A DNA stretch of 34,046 nt from Hydrogenophaga sp. (GCA_030696525.1 JAUYSB010000172.1:1-34046), one strand, 5' to 3'. Positions 1 to 8,224 are shown, numbered from the stretch's first letter. Program-made: numbers and translations. Notes: generated by a model not told the origin, from the letters alone.

Positions 1-109
1 CGACCACGGTTTGACGCCACGAATCGCAGATTTGAAAGTGAACAGGAAAGTCAATGAAATCAACGATCTACCAACACCACCTCCGCGCCAGTGCTAGCTT
101 TTCGTACCG

Positions 110-1396
110 TCACTTATTGCACTGAAAACGAGGAGACCCCGTGCCGGTGTTCAGATCTTCTTTGAGAACGACAAGGGCCGCCTCGACATCACCTTGGGCT
201 TCGAGCTGCTCGAGGTGCATCCACTCGAGCGTGAAGAGCTGGGCGCTGTCGCTGAGCGAGTGCACATCGTGGAGGGCCGCCATGTACTTGGATGCCGACC
301 GTCCCCCAACCGCCTTGCGGCGCGCCAACACCTCGTCCTTGGCTTGCCGCCAGGCCTCTTGCAGTTTTTGACGGAAGCGGGCGAGCGCGGCCGCGCCCAT
401 GGCCACCTCCACCGCGTTGGTGTCAAAACACCCGAACGGGTCTTCCAGCCGCAGCTTCAGGTAGGCCGCCCCAAAGGCCGCCGGTTGGGGACCATTGGCC
501 TGCACAGCGCTGACCCAGCGCGAGGCAATAGCGCGGCACAACTCCCCCACGTTGCCATAAGAGTCGTCGACCTGTTGAAACGCTGCCCAGGTGCGCCGCA
601 TGGCGTGCTGTGTCAAGGCCAACGCACCTGCTGGATCGGTTTTCAGAGCGCGGTCCAGCAACGGCAACACAGCCTCGGCCCGTTGGACGTACTTGCCGCT
701 CTGGCTGGCGGGCACAAAGCTGCGGCCCACCGCCAGCATCTCGGTGACCAGCGTTTTGTGTTCGGCCACCGACGTCACCGGTTGGTCCAGGCGCATCCAC
801 TGGTTCAGCTCTTTGGCAATGCCTGCATCCCGGTTGGCCAAGTCCATCAGCTTGGCCGCCAGCTCATTGACCGGGCGCGCGTTCAAGAACGTTTCGAGGG
901 CTTGGTGCTGCGCGGCTTCTTTGCTGATTTGGCGCACAGTGCGTTCAGCGAGGGTCGGACTCGGTGTGGGGGCGTCGGCTGCAATCTCTGTGGAACCTCC
1001 TGAGCGTGGCGCACCCAGCAGGTTCCGCCAGACCATGGCCAGCGCCACCTGGTGTTTGCAGAAGGTGCCGTCTTCAGCGTGTGGACAGTCACAACCACCA
1101 ACGACAGAGCCTTCCTTGACCCTTACTTCGGTGAGGTAAACATCGGTGCCGATGATTTTGGCGTGGATGGCGGGGGTTGCTCCACCCTCCTGCGCGATGA
1201 CGGTGATGGCCTTGGAGGTCACATAGTCTTTGGCGCGACCAAAAACGGCCTTGCCGGCGAGACTGCGCAAAGCGGTATCGCTGAGCGCCTCGATCAGTTC
1301 CTGGATCACTTCGTCCGTGAGCGCCCCATTGGGAGCACCGCTGCGTCTTGCATCGGACGCCGCGTTGTCAGGTGCCCCGGGCAGCGCATCGGTCAT
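110..1396 (-). CDS. SWIM zinc-finger domain protein
   Basis: This gene encodes a 428-residue protein with a SWIM-type zinc finger: Cys102-x-Cys104 followed by Cys113-x-His115, the CxCx(n)CxH pattern that binds zinc and is thought to mediate DNA or protein contacts. The rest is helix-rich, with a long C-terminal part that resembles TPR-like helical hairpins and ends in a short polar tail. I see no catalytic motif. The ATG start follows a GAGG about 9 bases upstream. It lies 23 bp after the H-NS-like small gene at 1420-1680 on the same strand, so the two are probably co-transcribed. SWIM proteins often sit beside SNF2 helicases, but none is visible here. The family call is firm; the role is unknown. 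Confidence 0.8.
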   Translation of the reverse strand: MTDALPGAPDNAASDARRSGAPNGALTDEVIQELIEALSDTALRSLAGKAVFGRAKDYVTSKAITVIAQEGGATPAIHAKIIGTDVYLTEVRVKEGSVVGGCDCPHAEDGTFCKHQVALAMVWRNLLGAPRSGGSTEIAADAPTPSPTLAERTVRQISKEAAQHQALETFLNARPVNELAAKLMDLANRDAGIAKELNQWMRLDQPVTSVAEHKTLVTEMLAVGRSFVPASQSGKYVQRAEAVLPLLDRALKTDPAGALALTQHAMRRTWAAFQQVDDSYGNVGELCRAIASRWVSAVQANGPQPAAFGAAYLKLRLEDPFGCFDTNAVEVAMGAAALARFRQKLQEAWRQAKDEVLARRKAVGGRSASKYMAALHDVHSLSDSAQLFTLEWMHLEQLEAQGDVEAALVVLKEDLNTGTGSPRFQCNK

Positions 1397-1419
1397 TTCA
1401 ATGCGACCTCAAAACAGCA

Positions 1420-1680
1420 TCAATGCGGCGGGGCATCGTGACGCAGCACATCGGATTCGGCGGGCTCCGCGAGGTCATCCAAGGTCAACCCGTACTCGAC
1501 CATCCGCGCCTTGATCTCCTCGATGGCTGCGGCCCGCTCTCCCTGCAGATCGCGCTCGAATGTGGCAAAGAAAGCGCTGGCTTTGCCGATCAGATCGTTG
1601 AAACGCTGGTCGTTCAGGGGTTCGCTGCGGGTGGGCGCCAGTGGGCGCTTGATTGCGGGGCGATCGGACTTGAATCTCAT
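1420..1680 (-). CDS. H-NS-like oligomerisation-domain protein without DNA-binding tail
   Basis: The gene encodes an 86-residue protein whose C-terminal half contains a short helix ending in EYGLTLDDL. This resembles the segment of Burkholderiales H-NS-family proteins that links the oligomerisation helix to the linker (typically an AxxEYGLTxxDL pattern). The C-terminal DNA-binding motif of H-NS, with its GRG-type core, is absent. It may therefore be a truncated H-NS relative that forms mixed oligomers, or an unrelated coiled-coil protein. I chose the ATG at 1680 because upstream residues are low-complexity Pro/Arg-rich; the frame stays open to 1800. It precedes the SWIM gene by 23 bp. The H-NS assignment is an inference from a short motif. 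Confidence 0.5.
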   Translation of the reverse strand: MRFKSDRPAIKRPLAPTRSEPLNDQRFNDLIGKASAFFATFERDLQGERAAAIEEIKARMVEYGLTLDDLAEPAESDVLRHDAPPH

Positions 1681-1963
1681 CGGATACAGGTGGGGGGCAC
1701 CGGGGGCGGGCACAGCGGGGACAATGGGGCTGCAGAGGGCCTTCAAGAGGTTGCGCTGACGATGCGGCGAGAAACGCAGGGCCATGTGTCGATGGCGCAC
1801 TGTGCGCTGGCAAGGCGGCTGTGGCGCGATGTCAGGAAGTCGGTGCTCAACATGACAGCGCCATTTTACGTGGCCGCGCCGAAGCGATGCGGGACGAAGC
1901 GACGCGAGCGAATCGACACTGGTTCAACGGATCGATTCGGTCAATGACATCTGTTTCAGGCCA

Positions 1964-2266
1964 TCAAGCGCCGGAGGTTTCCACCGGTGTGGTCATGACC
2001 TTGGCGCCCGAGAAAATGCACTCCAGTTTCTCGTTGATGTAGTCCGACATGAACGGTTTCAGCGGCAAGGTCTTGCCGTTGTGCACATTGCATTCCGAAA
2101 AATCCACCCCGTCGTTGTGCGCGAGCTGGCAGGCCGAGATGTACTCGTTCATCAGACCGGCGAACTCGATGAAGGGGTGGTTGCCGATCTTGAGGGCGCT
2201 GCTGTAGAAAGCGTCGGCGGTGCGGCGCATTTCGAGCAGCGCCTGCTCACGTTCATGTGTGTCCAT
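1964..2266 (-). CDS. small conserved hypothetical protein
   Basis: The gene encodes a 100-residue soluble protein with no recognised domain. It opens with an amphipathic helix rich in Glu and Arg, then has a hydrophobic segment and two Cys (in ISACQLAH and SECNVH). There is no signal peptide or membrane segment. Amino-acid usage looks like a real folded protein rather than a GC-rich shadow frame, and the opposite strand offers only Arg/Pro-rich frames. The region upstream (2270-2590) holds degenerate GTGACTGA/GAGCGTG repeats. I do not recognise a function. Confidence 0.6.
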   Translation of the reverse strand: MDTHEREQALLEMRRTADAFYSSALKIGNHPFIEFAGLMNEYISACQLAHNDGVDFSECNVHNGKTLPLKPFMSDYINEKLECIFSGAKVMTTPVETSGA

Positions 2267-2593
2267 GTGGGATGGCGTGCTGGTGATGGGATGGAGGCGT
2301 TGCTGGCAGTGTGACTGAACTGAGCGTGGTAACCGAACGTAGTGACTGAGCGTGATAGCTGACGGTGGTACCCGACCGTGTTCAGGGCGACCACAAGTCG
2401 CTTTGCGAACTGTTCCGGTGGTGATGGTAGCTGAGCGCCGCTATGCTGCAACCGTTATGCGGCAACCGGGTACCCAGATCAGAGGTCACGATCGTTCGCC
2501 TGACATGCCCCACATTTGTGCATTCGAATGTTGATGGCGATGCGGCGGGTGGTCTGCTCGGTTGAGGTGGTGCTGCGGTATAACCGCGGCGAC

Positions 2594-2803
2594 ATGAATT
2601 CGGATTCGCCCCACCCCGCCAACCGCTGCCACTTCTGCGCGGCCACCAGCTACCACCACCTGATCGCCCGAGACTCAGCGGGCGTCATGCGCCGTACCGC
2701 CACCCTGGTGTGCGATGGGTGTGGACGGCAATTTGAAGACAAAGACGCCTGGCGTAACGGAACAGGTGTGCCCGGCACATCGCCAGAGCCTAGTAGGCCC
2801 TGA
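2594..2803 (+). CDS. small zinc-ribbon-like protein
   Basis: The gene encodes a 69-residue protein with two CxxC knuckles: CHFC near residue 11 and CDGC near residue 39, separated by a strand-rich segment. That is the layout of a zinc ribbon, which here probably binds one zinc ion for structure or nucleic-acid contact. The ATG at 2594 was chosen because the more upstream in-frame start would add a region with no typical protein character. It ends about 100 bp before ubiC on the same strand and could share its transcript. The zinc-ribbon call rests only on the four cysteines. Confidence 0.55.
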   Translation: MNSDSPHPANRCHFCAATSYHHLIARDSAGVMRRTATLVCDGCGRQFEDKDAWRNGTGVPGTSPEPSRP

Positions 2804-2910
2804 AGGCTGGGTGCTGCTGGCCCTTGGCCCTTCAGCCTGAACGCATATTCCCTCTCCAGCCCTGCCCTGCCCCGTCTTGCATCCGTGCGCGTTCCCGTAC
2901 CTTCCCCGCC

Positions 2911-3477
2911 GTGAGCCAGTTTCGACAACGCCTGATCGCACCGGTGTCGCGATCTGCCGACCCATCGATCAACGCCTGGTTGTTTGCCGGAGGGTCTCTG
3001 ACCGCGCGCCTGCGCGCCCACGGCGGGGTGGAGGTCGTCGTGGTGAAGCAGGGAGCTTCCGGACTGTGGATGGCCGAGCAGCGGGATCTGAACTGTCGTT
3101 GTGGCTACGCCCGCGAGGTGGTCCTGCTGCTCAACGGCCGAGTGGCGGTGTGGGCACGCAGTGTGACACCGTTGCCCGCGTTCCATGGCGCCTGGAAATC
3201 GTTGGCAGGTCTGGGGACCCGACCGCTGGCCGAATTGCTGTTCCAGGGCCGGGCGTTGGATCGGGATGCCCTGGTGCCGCATCGTCTCGCACGACACGGC
3301 CCCGTGTTTCGCTGGGCGCAACAGTCCACCACGGCGGTTGGGCACGTTGCAAACGCGTTTGCGCAGCCCACCTGGGGACGCAGCTCCGTGTTTTGGAGCA
3401 TGGGCCAGCCGCTGCGGGTTTTTGAGGCATTTGCACCGTGGGTCACGCAACTGCCGACACCACGCAAGCTCCCCTGA
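2911..3477 (+). CDS. ubiC: chorismate lyase (chorismate-pyruvate lyase)
   Basis: UbiC cleaves chorismate to 4-hydroxybenzoate and pyruvate, the first committed step of ubiquinone synthesis in the cytosol. From a GTG start at 2911 the product is 188 residues, close to the usual 160-190. Family signatures are visible: WARSVTP around residues 81-87, whose Arg corresponds to the substrate-binding Arg of E. coli UbiC; LGTRPLAELLF near 101-111; and a C-terminal FEAF whose Glu (about 172) matches the conserved catalytic-site Glu. An in-frame ATG at 2824 would add a Pro/Arg-rich stretch not expected in the family, so GTG is preferred although its ribosome-binding site is weak. It is convergent with pabBC, which also uses chorismate. 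Confidence 0.85.
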   Translation: MSQFRQRLIAPVSRSADPSINAWLFAGGSLTARLRAHGGVEVVVVKQGASGLWMAEQRDLNCRCGYAREVVLLLNGRVAVWARSVTPLPAFHGAWKSLAGLGTRPLAELLFQGRALDRDALVPHRLARHGPVFRWAQQSTTAVGHVANAFAQPTWGRSSVFWSMGQPLRVFEAFAPWVTQLPTPRKLP

Positions 3478-3496
3478 CAACGTTAGGCCTGCTGGT

Positions 3497-5287
3497 TCAG
3501 ACCAGCTTGGCGTTCAACCACCCACGCAGGCTGTTGAAGAAAGCGATGGCTTGCGCTTGGTCCAGGTCCTCCGTGGTGAGCACGGCTTCCCGCAGTCGTC
3601 CCTCTTTCAACAGTTGACCCCTGCCCACCCCGGGCAAAAGCCCACAGCTCAACGGCGGCGTGAGCCATTCGTCGTTCAACTTCAGCGCCACATTGCCACG
3701 GGTGAACTCGGTCAGCTCTCCCGCCTCGTTCCACAGCAAGGTGTCAAAGACGCCAACGTCTGAAGGCGCAAACGCGTCGTAGTGGGCCCTGCGGGTGGTC
3801 TTGTGCCGGAAGAAGTCGCCATCTGATCCTGCAACGGGCCGTGTTGCCAACTGCACTGTGACTTCTGCTGGCGAGGCGTCCAGCGCAAACGCCTGGGCTT
3901 GCACCTGACCGTTGCGGTGGCTGAGCAGTCGAACACGCCACTCGCCTAGAGGATGCCCGTCCACCAGATCGCGCAGAGCCTGCTGCAGGGCGCTCTCATC
4001 CCGTACAAAACCAAAGTGCTCTGCGCCCGCGTGCATGCGGCTCAGGTGCTGCTCTAGGTGGATCAACATCCCTTGGCTCAAGCGCAAGGTTTCCAGCAAC
4101 TCAAACGGTTGACTGGCTCGTTCCGCAAAGGCACGCTTGTGGCGCCACTCGGCCCATTCTTCGTTCGCGGTCGCGTCGCTGGTGATGCCGCTGCCCACGC
4201 CGTAGTGGATCTGATGGCCCCGCTGCACGAGGGTGCGAATGGGCACGTTGAAAGTCGCCGCACCGCCTGGCTGTATGACCCCAATGGCGCCACAGTAGAC
4301 GCCACGTGCTTGTGGCTCCAGCGCAGCGATGTGGGCCATGGCCCGCACTTTGGGCGCACCGGTCACCGAACCACAGGGGAACAGGGCGTGAAACACGTCG
4401 ACCAGCCGGGTGCCGTTGCGCGTGCGCGCTTCGATGTCGGACGTCAATTGCCAGACCGTGGGCCAGGCCTGTGCGTGAAAAAGTTGTTGGACCTTGACCG
4501 AATGGGCTTCGGCCACGCGAGATACGTCGTTGCGCAGCAGGTCCACGATCATGACGTTTTCTGCGCGCTCTTTGGGTGAGGCCAGGAGCTTTTGCCGCAG
4601 CGCCTCGTCTTGCTCAGGGGTGTGGCCACGGGGTGCGGTGCCTTTCATGGGCGAGCACAACAAGCGGTTGTCTCGCCAGTCGAAGAACAACTCAGGGGAA
4701 ACGGACAGGATGGCACCCTCCCCACCCAGGTCGGCGAGGTAGGCGGCGTACGCGTGGGGTTGGGCCGCACGCAGCCGGTCGAACAGGACGAGGGGATTGC
4801 CCTGGAAACTTCCGGTTTGACGGGCGGTGAGGTTGACCTGGTAGAGCTCGCCCTGGGTGATCGCGTGTTGGATGGCCTCGAACGCGCGGTCGAAGGCGTT
4901 ACGGTCTTGGGTGTTGTCCCAATCCACCGTGCTTTGGGCGTGCGCAGACACATACCACGCTTGCGCGGCGACGTCGTGTTCCAGCGGCTTGTCGTAGACA
5001 TAGAAACGGGCCAATGGACCGTCGCCCGGATCCACAGGGTGCGTCTGATACGCCCGGTCAAAGGCAGGCGCCGCGTCATAGTTGATGTGACCCACACACC
5101 AGGCTCCTGCACGGGCGAGTGCATCGGCTTGCTCGACCACGGCGATGACCACATCCAGGGCACGAGCGATCAAGCACTGTTGGGGCTGCCCAAAGGCCAG
5201 GTGCAGGGGGGAAGTGTGTGCGTCGGGAGCGCGGAAATCGATGAGGGCGCTGGGATGCAGCGGATCGTGATTGGCAGCAAATTGCAT
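3497..5287 (-). CDS. pabBC: fused aminodeoxychorismate synthase component I / aminodeoxychorismate lyase
   Basis: This 596-residue protein fuses PabB (chorismate to 4-amino-4-deoxychorismate, with glutamine-derived ammonia from PabA) to PabC (PLP-dependent lyase giving 4-aminobenzoate) for folate synthesis. The PabB half has GELYQVNLTAR near residue 147, SPMKGTAPRG with the conserved Lys near 215, and CGSVTGAPK near 305. The C-terminal class IV aminotransferase half starts near 395; it shows KTTRRAHYD, where the Lys near 496 should bind PLP, then ELTEFTRGNV and the terminal NSLRGWLN motif. The ATG at 5287 was chosen because upstream residues are unlike PabB; no strong ribosome-binding site is seen. 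The gene converges on ubiC with a 19-bp gap and diverges from nadB. Confidence 0.9.
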   Translation of the reverse strand: MQFAANHDPLHPSALIDFRAPDAHTSPLHLAFGQPQQCLIARALDVVIAVVEQADALARAGAWCVGHINYDAAPAFDRAYQTHPVDPGDGPLARFYVYDKPLEHDVAAQAWYVSAHAQSTVDWDNTQDRNAFDRAFEAIQHAITQGELYQVNLTARQTGSFQGNPLVLFDRLRAAQPHAYAAYLADLGGEGAILSVSPELFFDWRDNRLLCSPMKGTAPRGHTPEQDEALRQKLLASPKERAENVMIVDLLRNDVSRVAEAHSVKVQQLFHAQAWPTVWQLTSDIEARTRNGTRLVDVFHALFPCGSVTGAPKVRAMAHIAALEPQARGVYCGAIGVIQPGGAATFNVPIRTLVQRGHQIHYGVGSGITSDATANEEWAEWRHKRAFAERASQPFELLETLRLSQGMLIHLEQHLSRMHAGAEHFGFVRDESALQQALRDLVDGHPLGEWRVRLLSHRNGQVQAQAFALDASPAEVTVQLATRPVAGSDGDFFRHKTTRRAHYDAFAPSDVGVFDTLLWNEAGELTEFTRGNVALKLNDEWLTPPLSCGLLPGVGRGQLLKEGRLREAVLTTEDLDQAQAIAFFNSLRGWLNAKLV

Positions 5288-5474
5288 GCGCGGATTGTGC
5301 ACAGGGACATAACTTGCCCCGCTTAGAATCCGCGCCAATTTGGCGCCAAGCCGAAGGTGTGTCCTGTCCAGGGATGGCGCCTTCGTCGACGGTCGGCCGC
5401 GCAGTTGGTGTTCATCCGCACCACACGCGAAGCGTCTTGCCAAACAACGGGATGGCGATCACAGCCCGTTTTAC

Positions 5475-5510
5475 GTCCGCTCTCAGATCCGCCCTCATAA
5501 CCGCCCTCAT
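5475..5510. repeat. three tandem copies of a 12-bp unit between pabBC and nadB
   Basis: Three adjacent 12-bp units with consensus RWCCGCYCTCAK occupy 5475-5486, 5487-5498 and 5499-5510; the last two differ only at their second base. They lie in the 387-bp space between the divergent pabBC and nadB starts, so they could be binding sites for a regulator of either gene or simple slippage repeats. Confidence 0.6.
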
Positions 5511-5674
5511 ATGCGGGCCTGAGCGCACCTGATGGCACGCCGTGTGTGCCTCTTGTGCGCGTTGCGCCCGTGTCGTGTGCTCGCCATACACCTTCTTGAC
5601 TGGTCTTGCCTCCACGAGGGGGACGGTGTCCTGTGTACCAGTCGGTTTGACCATTTGTTCTTTTTGGTTTGATT

Positions 5675-7255
5675 GTGAATTCCCATTTCGACGTACTCAT
5701 CATTGGCAGCGGTCTCGCAGGCCTGTCAGCCGCGCTGCACCTGGCGCCCACCCACCGCGTGGCGGTGCTGACCAAACGCACCATGACCGATGGCGCCAGC
5801 AACTGGGCCCAAGGCGGCATTGCCGCTGTGCTGGCTGAAGGCGATAGCCTGGCTGACCACGAGCGCGACACGCACGTGGCCGGTGCCGGTTTGTGCGACA
5901 TCGATGCGACCCATGCGACGGTCGCTGGCGCGCCGGACGCCATCCGTTGGCTGCAAGACCTGGGCGTGCCGTTCTCAGAAGAAAACGGCGCTTTGCACCT
6001 GACCCGTGAAGGGGGGCACAGTGCGCGGCGCGTGGTGCACGCGGCCGATGCGACTGGTGCGGCCGTCATGGCCACGCTGGTCGAGCGGGTCCGGGCAACG
6101 CCGTCCATCACCGTTCTGGAGCACCACACCCTGGTGGACTTGATTCTGAGCGATAAGCACGCCGAGCTTCCGGGCCCACGGCGCTGCCTGGGTGCGTACG
6201 TCCTGGATGAGGCCAAAGACCGTGTGAGCGCCTTCACGGCCGGACACACCATCTTGGCCACGGGCGGCGCGGGCAAGGTGTACCTCTACACCAGCAACCC
6301 GGACACGGCCACCGGTGACGGCATTGCCGCTGCCTGGCGTGCCGGCTGCCGGGTGGGCAACCTGGAATTCATCCAGTTCCACCCCACTTGCCTGTACCAC
6401 CCGCACGCCAAGAGCTTTTTGATCAGCGAGGCGGTGCGCGGTGAAGGTGGGCAGCTCAAGTTGCCGCCGTCGCACGGTGGCCGGCGTTTCATGCCCGAGC
6501 ACGACGAGCGTGCCGAACTCGCACCCCGTGACGTGGTGGCGCGCGCCATCGACGCCGAAATGAAAAAACACGGCCTCGACTGCGTGCACCTGGACATCTC
6601 GCACCAACCGCCCGAGTTCTTGACAGAGCACTTCCCCAACATCCTGGCGCGCTGCGCCGAGCTGGGTATCGACATCACCCAAGAGCCCATCCCTGTGGTG
6701 CCGGCGGCGCACTACACCTGTGGGGGCGTCATGACGGACCTGGCTGGGCGCACCGATGTCGGCAACCTGTATGTGCTGGGAGAGACGGCGAACACCGGCT
6801 TGCACGGCGCGAACCGCTTGGCCAGCAACTCGCTGGTGGAGTGCATGGTGTTTGCGCAGGCAGCGGCTGCGGCCATTCGCGAGTGCCCACCGGCGGAGGT
6901 TCCCGCTGTGCGCCCGTGGGATGAAAGCCGCGTGACCGATCCCGATGAGCGCGTGGTGATCTCCCACAACTGGGACGAGCTGCGCCGCTTCATGTGGGAC
7001 TACGTGGGCATTGTTCGAACTGACAAGCGGCTGGAGCGCGCAGCCAACCGCATTGCCTTGCTGCAGTCGGAGATTCAGGCCTTCTACGCCGAATTCCGGG
7101 TCAACCGCGACTTGCTGGAGCTGCGCAACCTGGTGCAGGTGGCCGAGCTCATCGTGCGCTGTGCCCAGCACCGCCACGAAAGCCGTGGCCTGCACTTCAA
7201 CCGGGATTGGCCCAACCTGTTGCCGCAAGCCCTGCCGACGGTGCTCAAGCCGTAG
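5675..7255 (+). CDS. nadB: L-aspartate oxidase
   Basis: NadB oxidises L-aspartate to iminoaspartate with FAD, the first step of de novo NAD synthesis; NadA then makes quinolinate. The product is 526 residues, a normal length. The N-terminal dinucleotide-binding motif [10 protein letters not shown] lies near residues 10-19, followed by [14 protein letters not shown], typical of the succinate dehydrogenase/aspartate oxidase flavoprotein family. [10 protein letters not shown] and [13 protein letters not shown] near residues 350-385 are the conserved FAD and active-site loops, and the C-terminus ends with the family HESRGLHF motif. GTG at 5675 is preferred to TTG at 5669 because [12 protein letters not shown] is the usual start. 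Its last 76 bp are duplicated 1.7 kb downstream. Confidence 0.95.
   Translation: MNSHFDVLIIGSGLAGLSAALHLAPTHRVAVLTKRTMTDGASNWAQGGIAAVLAEGDSLADHERDTHVAGAGLCDIDATHATVAGAPDAIRWLQDLGVPFSEENGALHLTREGGHSARRVVHAADATGAAVMATLVERVRATPSITVLEHHTLVDLILSDKHAELPGPRRCLGAYVLDEAKDRVSAFTAGHTILATGGAGKVYLYTSNPDTATGDGIAAAWRAGCRVGNLEFIQFHPTCLYHPHAKSFLISEAVRGEGGQLKLPPSHGGRRFMPEHDERAELAPRDVVARAIDAEMKKHGLDCVHLDISHQPPEFLTEHFPNILARCAELGIDITQEPIPVVPAAHYTCGGVMTDLAGRTDVGNLYVLGETANTGLHGANRLASNSLVECMVFAQAAAAAIRECPPAEVPAVRPWDESRVTDPDERVVISHNWDELRRFMWDYVGIVRTDKRLERAANRIALLQSEIQAFYAEFRVNRDLLELRNLVQVAELIVRCAQHRHESRGLHFNRDWPNLLPQALPTVLKP
7172..7247 (+). repeat. direct repeat copy 1 (3' end of nadB)
   Basis: This 76-bp stretch at the end of nadB recurs at 8897-8972 in the same orientation with 71 of 76 positions identical. 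Similarity stops abruptly on both sides. The pair brackets a 1.65 kb accessory segment, as expected for attachment-site-like ends left by an element that integrated into the 3' end of nadB and restored the reading frame. Confidence 0.75.
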
Positions 7256-7575
7256 CTTCGGGGATTTTTACGTTGGCTTCAGCTGCCGCTGCTGTGTGGT
7301 CCAGAAGGGCTGGCGCTGCCGCGCTTGTTGATCGAATCGACATTCCAAGTCTACGAACGAAGCTGGTCCAGGACTGGCTGCCCTCCCAAGGCCAAATCGC
7401 GTGTGTCGCAGCGAGCCATCAGCCGCCCGGCTCGCCGGGTCGGTGGCAACCGCCTCCGCAACCGCCTTGCATGATGTCAACTCGGGCGCAAGATTGGCAT
7501 CACATTGGATCTTTTGGAGTAGACTGCGGCCACCTCGAAAGAGGGACGGGCTTGGTCGCCCGGTAGCAAAGGCGC
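7256..7575. other. region without a convincing gene downstream of nadB
   Basis: No frame in these 320 bases looks like a real protein; the open frames are Arg/Pro/Ala-rich shadows. I see no nadB terminator with a clear T-run directly after the stop codon. A TTGGCA at 7494-7499 and TAGACT at 7520-7525 have a 20-bp spacer, too long for a confident promoter of the RNA element that follows. Confidence 0.4.
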
Positions 7576-7613
7576 AGCTGCCGCGCGCCTCTCAACGAGT
7601 CGGCGGCTTTTTA
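7576..7613 (+). terminator. terminator-like hairpin upstream of the C4-like RNA
   Basis: An 8-bp stem (AGCTGCCG at 7576-7583 with CGGCGGCT at 7601-7608, one G-T pair) is followed by TTTTTAT. It could end a short upstream transcript or form the 5' module of a longer structured leader that continues into the C4-like RNA. Confidence 0.5.
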
Positions 7614-7650
7614 TATTCCCAGGCTGCGCTGGGCACGGTTCCGTTTCGGC

Positions 7651-7752
7651 GGGGCTGTGCGGGACTCTCCGAAAGGAGGGTGCCGGCTCCTTTGCCCGGT
7701 CGACCAACCTGCACAGTCCTGCCACCCTCTCTTGGTCGAGGGGGGGCAGGTT
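7651..7752 (+). ncRNA. C4-like antisense RNA leader
   Basis: The region folds like the C4 antisense RNA of phages P1 and P7. A closing stem pairs CTGTGC (7655-7660) with GCACAG (7711-7716). Inside are hairpin CTCTCC-GAAA-GGAGGG (7665-7680) and hairpin CCGG (7683-7686)/CCGG (7696-7699) with a nine-base loop. After the closing stem an 11-bp hairpin pairs CCTGCC..CCCTC (7718-7729) with GAGGG..GGCAGG (7739-7750). As in C4, two unpaired segments are complementary to the RNA just downstream. Loop segment 7685-7695 pairs with 7764-7774, which contains the AGAGGAG ribosome-binding site of the next gene (11 pairs, one G-U). AACCTGC (7706-7712) pairs with GCAGGTT (7746-7752). The structure and complementarity are seen directly; the family name is from memory. 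Confidence 0.7.
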
Positions 7753-7774
7753 CTTCACCTGTCGCAGAGGAGCC
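7746..7774 (+). promoter_or_regulatory. putative antisense target covering the ribosome-binding site
   Basis: GCAGGTT (7746-7752) and GCAGAGGAGCC (7764-7774) are complementary to two segments of the upstream C4-like RNA. The second contains the ribosome-binding site placed a few bases before the ATG at 7778. Pairing would block translation of the small protein, as C4 does for icd in phage P1. Confidence 0.6.
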
Positions 7775-7777
7775 ATC

Positions 7778-7975
7778 ATGGCTGACAACATCTCCAACCC
7801 AGCGCAACGCGCTATCTTTTCCCTCGCCCTCATCCAGTTGCGAGGCCAGGACGAAAGAGTCCGGCGTCGTTTCCCGAACAAGCTGCCCCCTCCCTCACCA
7901 AGTTACGAACTGACCGCCAGCCGGTTCGATTTCGCCATGCGGCCTTTGGCCGTGTTGGAAGCTGTGGCGTTTTGA
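7778..7975 (+). CDS. small hypothetical protein under the C4-like RNA
   Basis: The gene encodes a 65-residue protein starting MADNISNPAQRAIF, preceded by a strong AGAGGAG ribosome-binding site. It is basic in the middle, has no signal peptide or membrane helix, and no domain I recognise. The ribosome-binding site is complementary to a loop of the upstream C4-like RNA, so expression is probably kept low by antisense pairing. The next gene begins 9 bp after its stop codon, indicating a two-gene operon. Small proteins behind C4-type RNAs include cell-division inhibitors and antirepressors in phages, but nothing in this sequence shows such a role. Confidence 0.6.
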   Translation: MADNISNPAQRAIFSLALIQLRGQDERVRRRFPNKLPPPSPSYELTASRFDFAMRPLAVLEAVAF

Positions 7976-7984
7976 GGGGGAACG

Positions 7985-8224
7985 ATGAACTACCAGATCA
8001 CCGAGGAAGAGATTCAGCGGGTCGAGTCCGCGCGCGCGCAATTGCGCATGGTCTGCGGCTTGTTGACGGCTGTAGGCAGCAAAGCTGACGCGGACACGCC
8101 GTGTGGCCCTGAAGACTTGTACGAATTCATCTGCGCCCAGGTGGACACACTCTCCGCCGTGCTGGATGCGACCAAACAGCGTTGGAAGATAGCGATAAAA
8201 GGCAGCCCCGACGGCGATGATTGA
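7985..8224 (+). CDS. small hypothetical protein, second gene of C4-RNA operon
   Basis: The gene encodes a 79-residue acidic, mostly helical protein (MNYQITEEEIQRV start) with three cysteines and no known domain. A GAGGGGG ribosome-binding site overlaps the stop codon of the preceding gene, which suggests translational coupling. It has the look of small accessory proteins found in mobile elements. Its function cannot be read from the sequence. Confidence 0.6.
   Translation: MNYQITEEEIQRVESARAQLRMVCGLLTAVGSKADADTPCGPEDLYEFICAQVDTLSAVLDATKQRWKIAIKGSPDGDD

Noticed and set aside
194-1003. Long plus-strand frame opposite the SWIM gene
   Set aside because: It is rich in Arg, His, Gly and Leu and is the antisense shadow of the clear SWIM protein.
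2290-2400. Degenerate GTGACTGA/GAGCGTG repeats upstream of the small hypothetical at 1964-2266
   Set aside because: The units are too irregular in length and sequence to call a repeat family or an operator.
2650-3480. Minus-strand frame of 276 residues opposite ubiC
   Set aside because: It is the shadow of chorismate lyase, with Arg/Pro/Gln-rich composition.
5975-7228. Minus-strand frame of 417 residues opposite nadB
   Set aside because: nadB is certain on the plus strand, and this frame has typical antisense composition.
7477-7881. Minus-strand frame of 134 residues across the C4-like RNA
   Set aside because: It overlaps the structured RNA and the real small gene in antisense; its composition is Arg/Pro-rich.
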